Shown here in pieces: positions 62,539 through 64,000 of a stretch of 64,000 nt of DNA (its first letter is position 1; the number at the start of each line of letters is the position of its first letter). Under the pieces are notes generated by a model. It was not told the DNA's origin. It did no database searches and saw only the letters and a program-made list of their open reading frames with translations. The stretch lies in NCBI GenBank assembly GCA_046153875.1, contig JBJXFE010000013.1, positions 65,712-129,711 on the forward strand. The letters run 5' to 3'. Both the position numbers and the translations under genes were made by a program. Source of the DNA: JBJXFE01 sp046153875. GTDB taxonomy: Bacteria > Planctomycetota > Phycisphaerae > Phycisphaerales > UBA1924.

Positions 62539-64000
62539 ATGGACCGCCGAGCCTTCATCCAGACGGTCGGTGCCGGGGCCGCGACAACCTGGGGCGGATG
62601 GCCCGCCCGGGGTGTCATGGCCCCGTACCTGCTCACCAATCCGTCCGACCCCATCCCCGCGGACAAGGGGTACACCCCGGCGATGCTGGCGGCGCTGCGC
62701 GAGCGCGGTGAACGGCGGGTCTACCGCGGCGTGAAGACGTTTGCGATCGGGATGCCCGTCGGCGGCGTCTGCGCCGGCCAGCTCTACATCCTCGGCGACG
62801 GCACCCTCGGCGGGTGGAACGTGGACGGTCGCCTGAACGCGACGGGGTACGGAAGCGAGAGCTACCGGACCAAGCGGCCGCCGCAGCAACTACGGCAGGG
62901 CTTTGAGATCGATGCTTCAAGCACGTCGAAGGGCCTGCCCCTGCAACTCTCGGCGTTCCGACAGATCGAGTTCGTGGGCGAATACCCCAGCGCCGAAGTC
63001 CGCTTCAGCGACCCGCCCGTGGAACCCGGCGATGTCGCTGCTCCCCTTCGCGTCACGCTCCGTTCATACTCCCCGTTCTGCCCACTAAACGCGCGGGACT
63101 CGGCGATCCCGTGTACGGTGATGAGGTTGGCCGTGCATAACTCCGGCCGTGAACCGCTCCACGGAACGCTCAAGGGCGTTCTTGAAAACGGCGTCGAGCA
63201 CGGCGACGAGGGCGACCTTCCCGTCGTCCGCCGCAACCGAGTGCTGAAGGAGAAGGGCCTCACCGCGGTCGTCATGGACGCCCTGCCGTCGCCCCCGCGC
63301 CAGAACCCGCGCCCGGCTCGCATCATCGCGGACTTCGAGGGAACCGCCTACCTCGGCTGGACCACAGAGGGCGAGGCGTTCGGCACCGGGCCTGTGAAGG
63401 GAACCCAGCCGCACCAGAACCCGGTGTCGGGTTTCGCCGGCAAAAACCTCGTCAACAGCTTTTCGGCCGGCGAGAACGTCGCCGCCGGCGACCGCCCCAC
63501 CGGCCGGCTCACGAGCGACACGTTCCCGATGGACCGCGACTACCTCACGTTCCTGATCGGCGGCGGGGCGCACGCGAACTCCACGTGCGTGAACTTGATC
63601 GTGGACGGAACGACCGTCCGCACCGCGACGGGCCGCAACGACGAAAAGCTCGAGCCCCGCGCGTGGGATTTGCGAGAGTTCGCGGGCAAAGAAGCCCGAC
63701 TCCAGATCGTGGACGCGCACACCGGCGGCTGGGGGCACGTCAACGTCGATCAGATCGTGCTGACCGATGCGATTCCACCGGAGTTGCAACGCCCGCGACC
63801 CGACTCCCTCTCCAACGGCACGATGTGCCTGGCGTACCTCGGTGACGCCGAGGCGATCGCCGACGATCAACTCCCCAGCCGCGACTTCGGCGACGAATTC
63901 CAGAGCGACGCCGCGGCGCCCGTCGGCCGCATCATCGCCCCGTTCAACCTCGCCCCCGGCGAGTCCCGCGAGTTCGTCTTCGTCATTTCCTGGCACTTCC
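62539..64000 (+). CDS. GH116-type glycosidase with an inserted beta module (partial)
   Basis: The frame is open from the ATG to the window edge (487 residues visible, no stop). A twin-arginine-type start (MDRRAFIQTVGAGAATTWGG) predicts export by Tat. IGMPVGGVCAGQLYILGDGTLGGWNV is the GH116/GBA2 N-terminal signature. From about residue 265 to 409 a separate module (DFEGTAYLGWTTEGEAFGTG, then FLIGGGAHANSTCVNLIVDG and GWGHVNVDQIVL) is inserted; the same type of module occurs at the end of some GH32 enzymes. The catalytic GH116 domain should follow beyond the edge. Likely beta-glucosidase or related activity. Divergent from the GH172 operon. Confidence 0.82.
   Translation, partial: MDRRAFIQTVGAGAATTWGGWPARGVMAPYLLTNPSDPIPADKGYTPAMLAALRERGERRVYRGVKTFAIGMPVGGVCAGQLYILGDGTLGGWNVDGRLNATGYGSESYRTKRPPQQLRQGFEIDASSTSKGLPLQLSAFRQIEFVGEYPSAEVRFSDPPVEPGDVAAPLRVTLRSYSPFCPLNARDSAIPCTVMRLAVHNSGREPLHGTLKGVLENGVEHGDEGDLPVVRRNRVLKEKGLTAVVMDALPSPPRQNPRPARIIADFEGTAYLGWTTEGEAFGTGPVKGTQPHQNPVSGFAGKNLVNSFSAGENVAAGDRPTGRLTSDTFPMDRDYLTFLIGGGAHANSTCVNLIVDGTTVRTATGRNDEKLEPRAWDLREFAGKEARLQIVDAHTGGWGHVNVDQIVLTDAIPPELQRPRPDSLSNGTMCLAYLGDAEAIADDQLPSRDFGDEFQSDAAAPVGRIIAPFNLAPGESREFVFVISWHF

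Overview
The window is high-GC (around 70%) bacterial chromosome. It most resembles a planctomycete of the Phycisphaerae type. Two exported proteins (22008-23369 and 55979-56614) end in Cys-rich, EF-hand-like CYADCN...LTVADFGCF modules, the GC-type dockerin typical of Phycisphaerales. Small membrane proteins carry C-terminal CxxCGYDV...CPECG ribbons, CsrA is present, and the genes are short operons on both strands. I see no phage, insertion sequence, CRISPR array or origin.

Layout. 1-4923: end of an outer-membrane channel-like protein, then a complete Zn/Mn ABC uptake operon (binding protein, ATPase, two permeases, both permeases fused to a DtxR/MntR-like metal-sensing tail). 5011-8671: an HtrA-type serine protease followed by a PDZ protein that looks like a catalytically dead relative. 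8739-12162: tRNA-Ser, PanD, a CYTH protein and NAD-dependent DNA ligase on the minus strand. 12241-17059: saccharopine-dehydrogenase-like protein, prolyl oligopeptidase, HAD phosphatase, acylphosphatase. 17553-21458: dnaG-rpoD pair. 22008-26954: secreted beta-propeller/dockerin protein and the hutH-hutU histidine degradation genes. 27016-29692: a nitrate/sulfonate-type ABC transporter. 29862-38162: GNAT, prolyl-tRNA synthetase, an unrecognised lipoprotein pair, aspartokinase, a topoisomerase VI A-subunit, a CHAT-like protein, CsrA and a NifU-like protein. 38227-42228: lipoprotein-like protein, M48 protease, DapF.

42283-50700 looks like an arginine/ornithine catabolic region: GNAT, M20 hydrolase, class III aminotransferase (AstC role), arginine succinyltransferase (AstA), succinylglutamate-semialdehyde dehydrogenase (AstD), three small membrane proteins and an agmatinase-family ureohydrolase. 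AstB and AstE themselves are not seen. 50839-55759: small membrane protein, TilS, aminopeptidase P, SCO1 and heme O synthase. 55875-56614: tRNA-Arg and a dockerin protein. 56717-62421: an operon of GH172-type enzyme plus ribose-type sugar ABC transporter. From 62539: a GH116-type glycosidase cut off by the window edge.

The most striking general signal is promoter geometry. For at least ten genes a TAnnnT -10-like hexamer ends only 5-8 bases before the start codon and no Shine-Dalgarno sequence is visible, which predicts leaderless mRNAs. Other genes in the same window have good Shine-Dalgarno sites and longer leaders. Also notable are the metal-sensor-fused permeases, the bacterial topoisomerase VI A-subunit without a visible partner, the pseudoprotease next to HtrA, the arginine-succinyltransferase region lacking AstB/AstE, an extra segment in the prolyl-tRNA synthetase editing domain and a 90-bp inverted-repeat element at 49523-49612.
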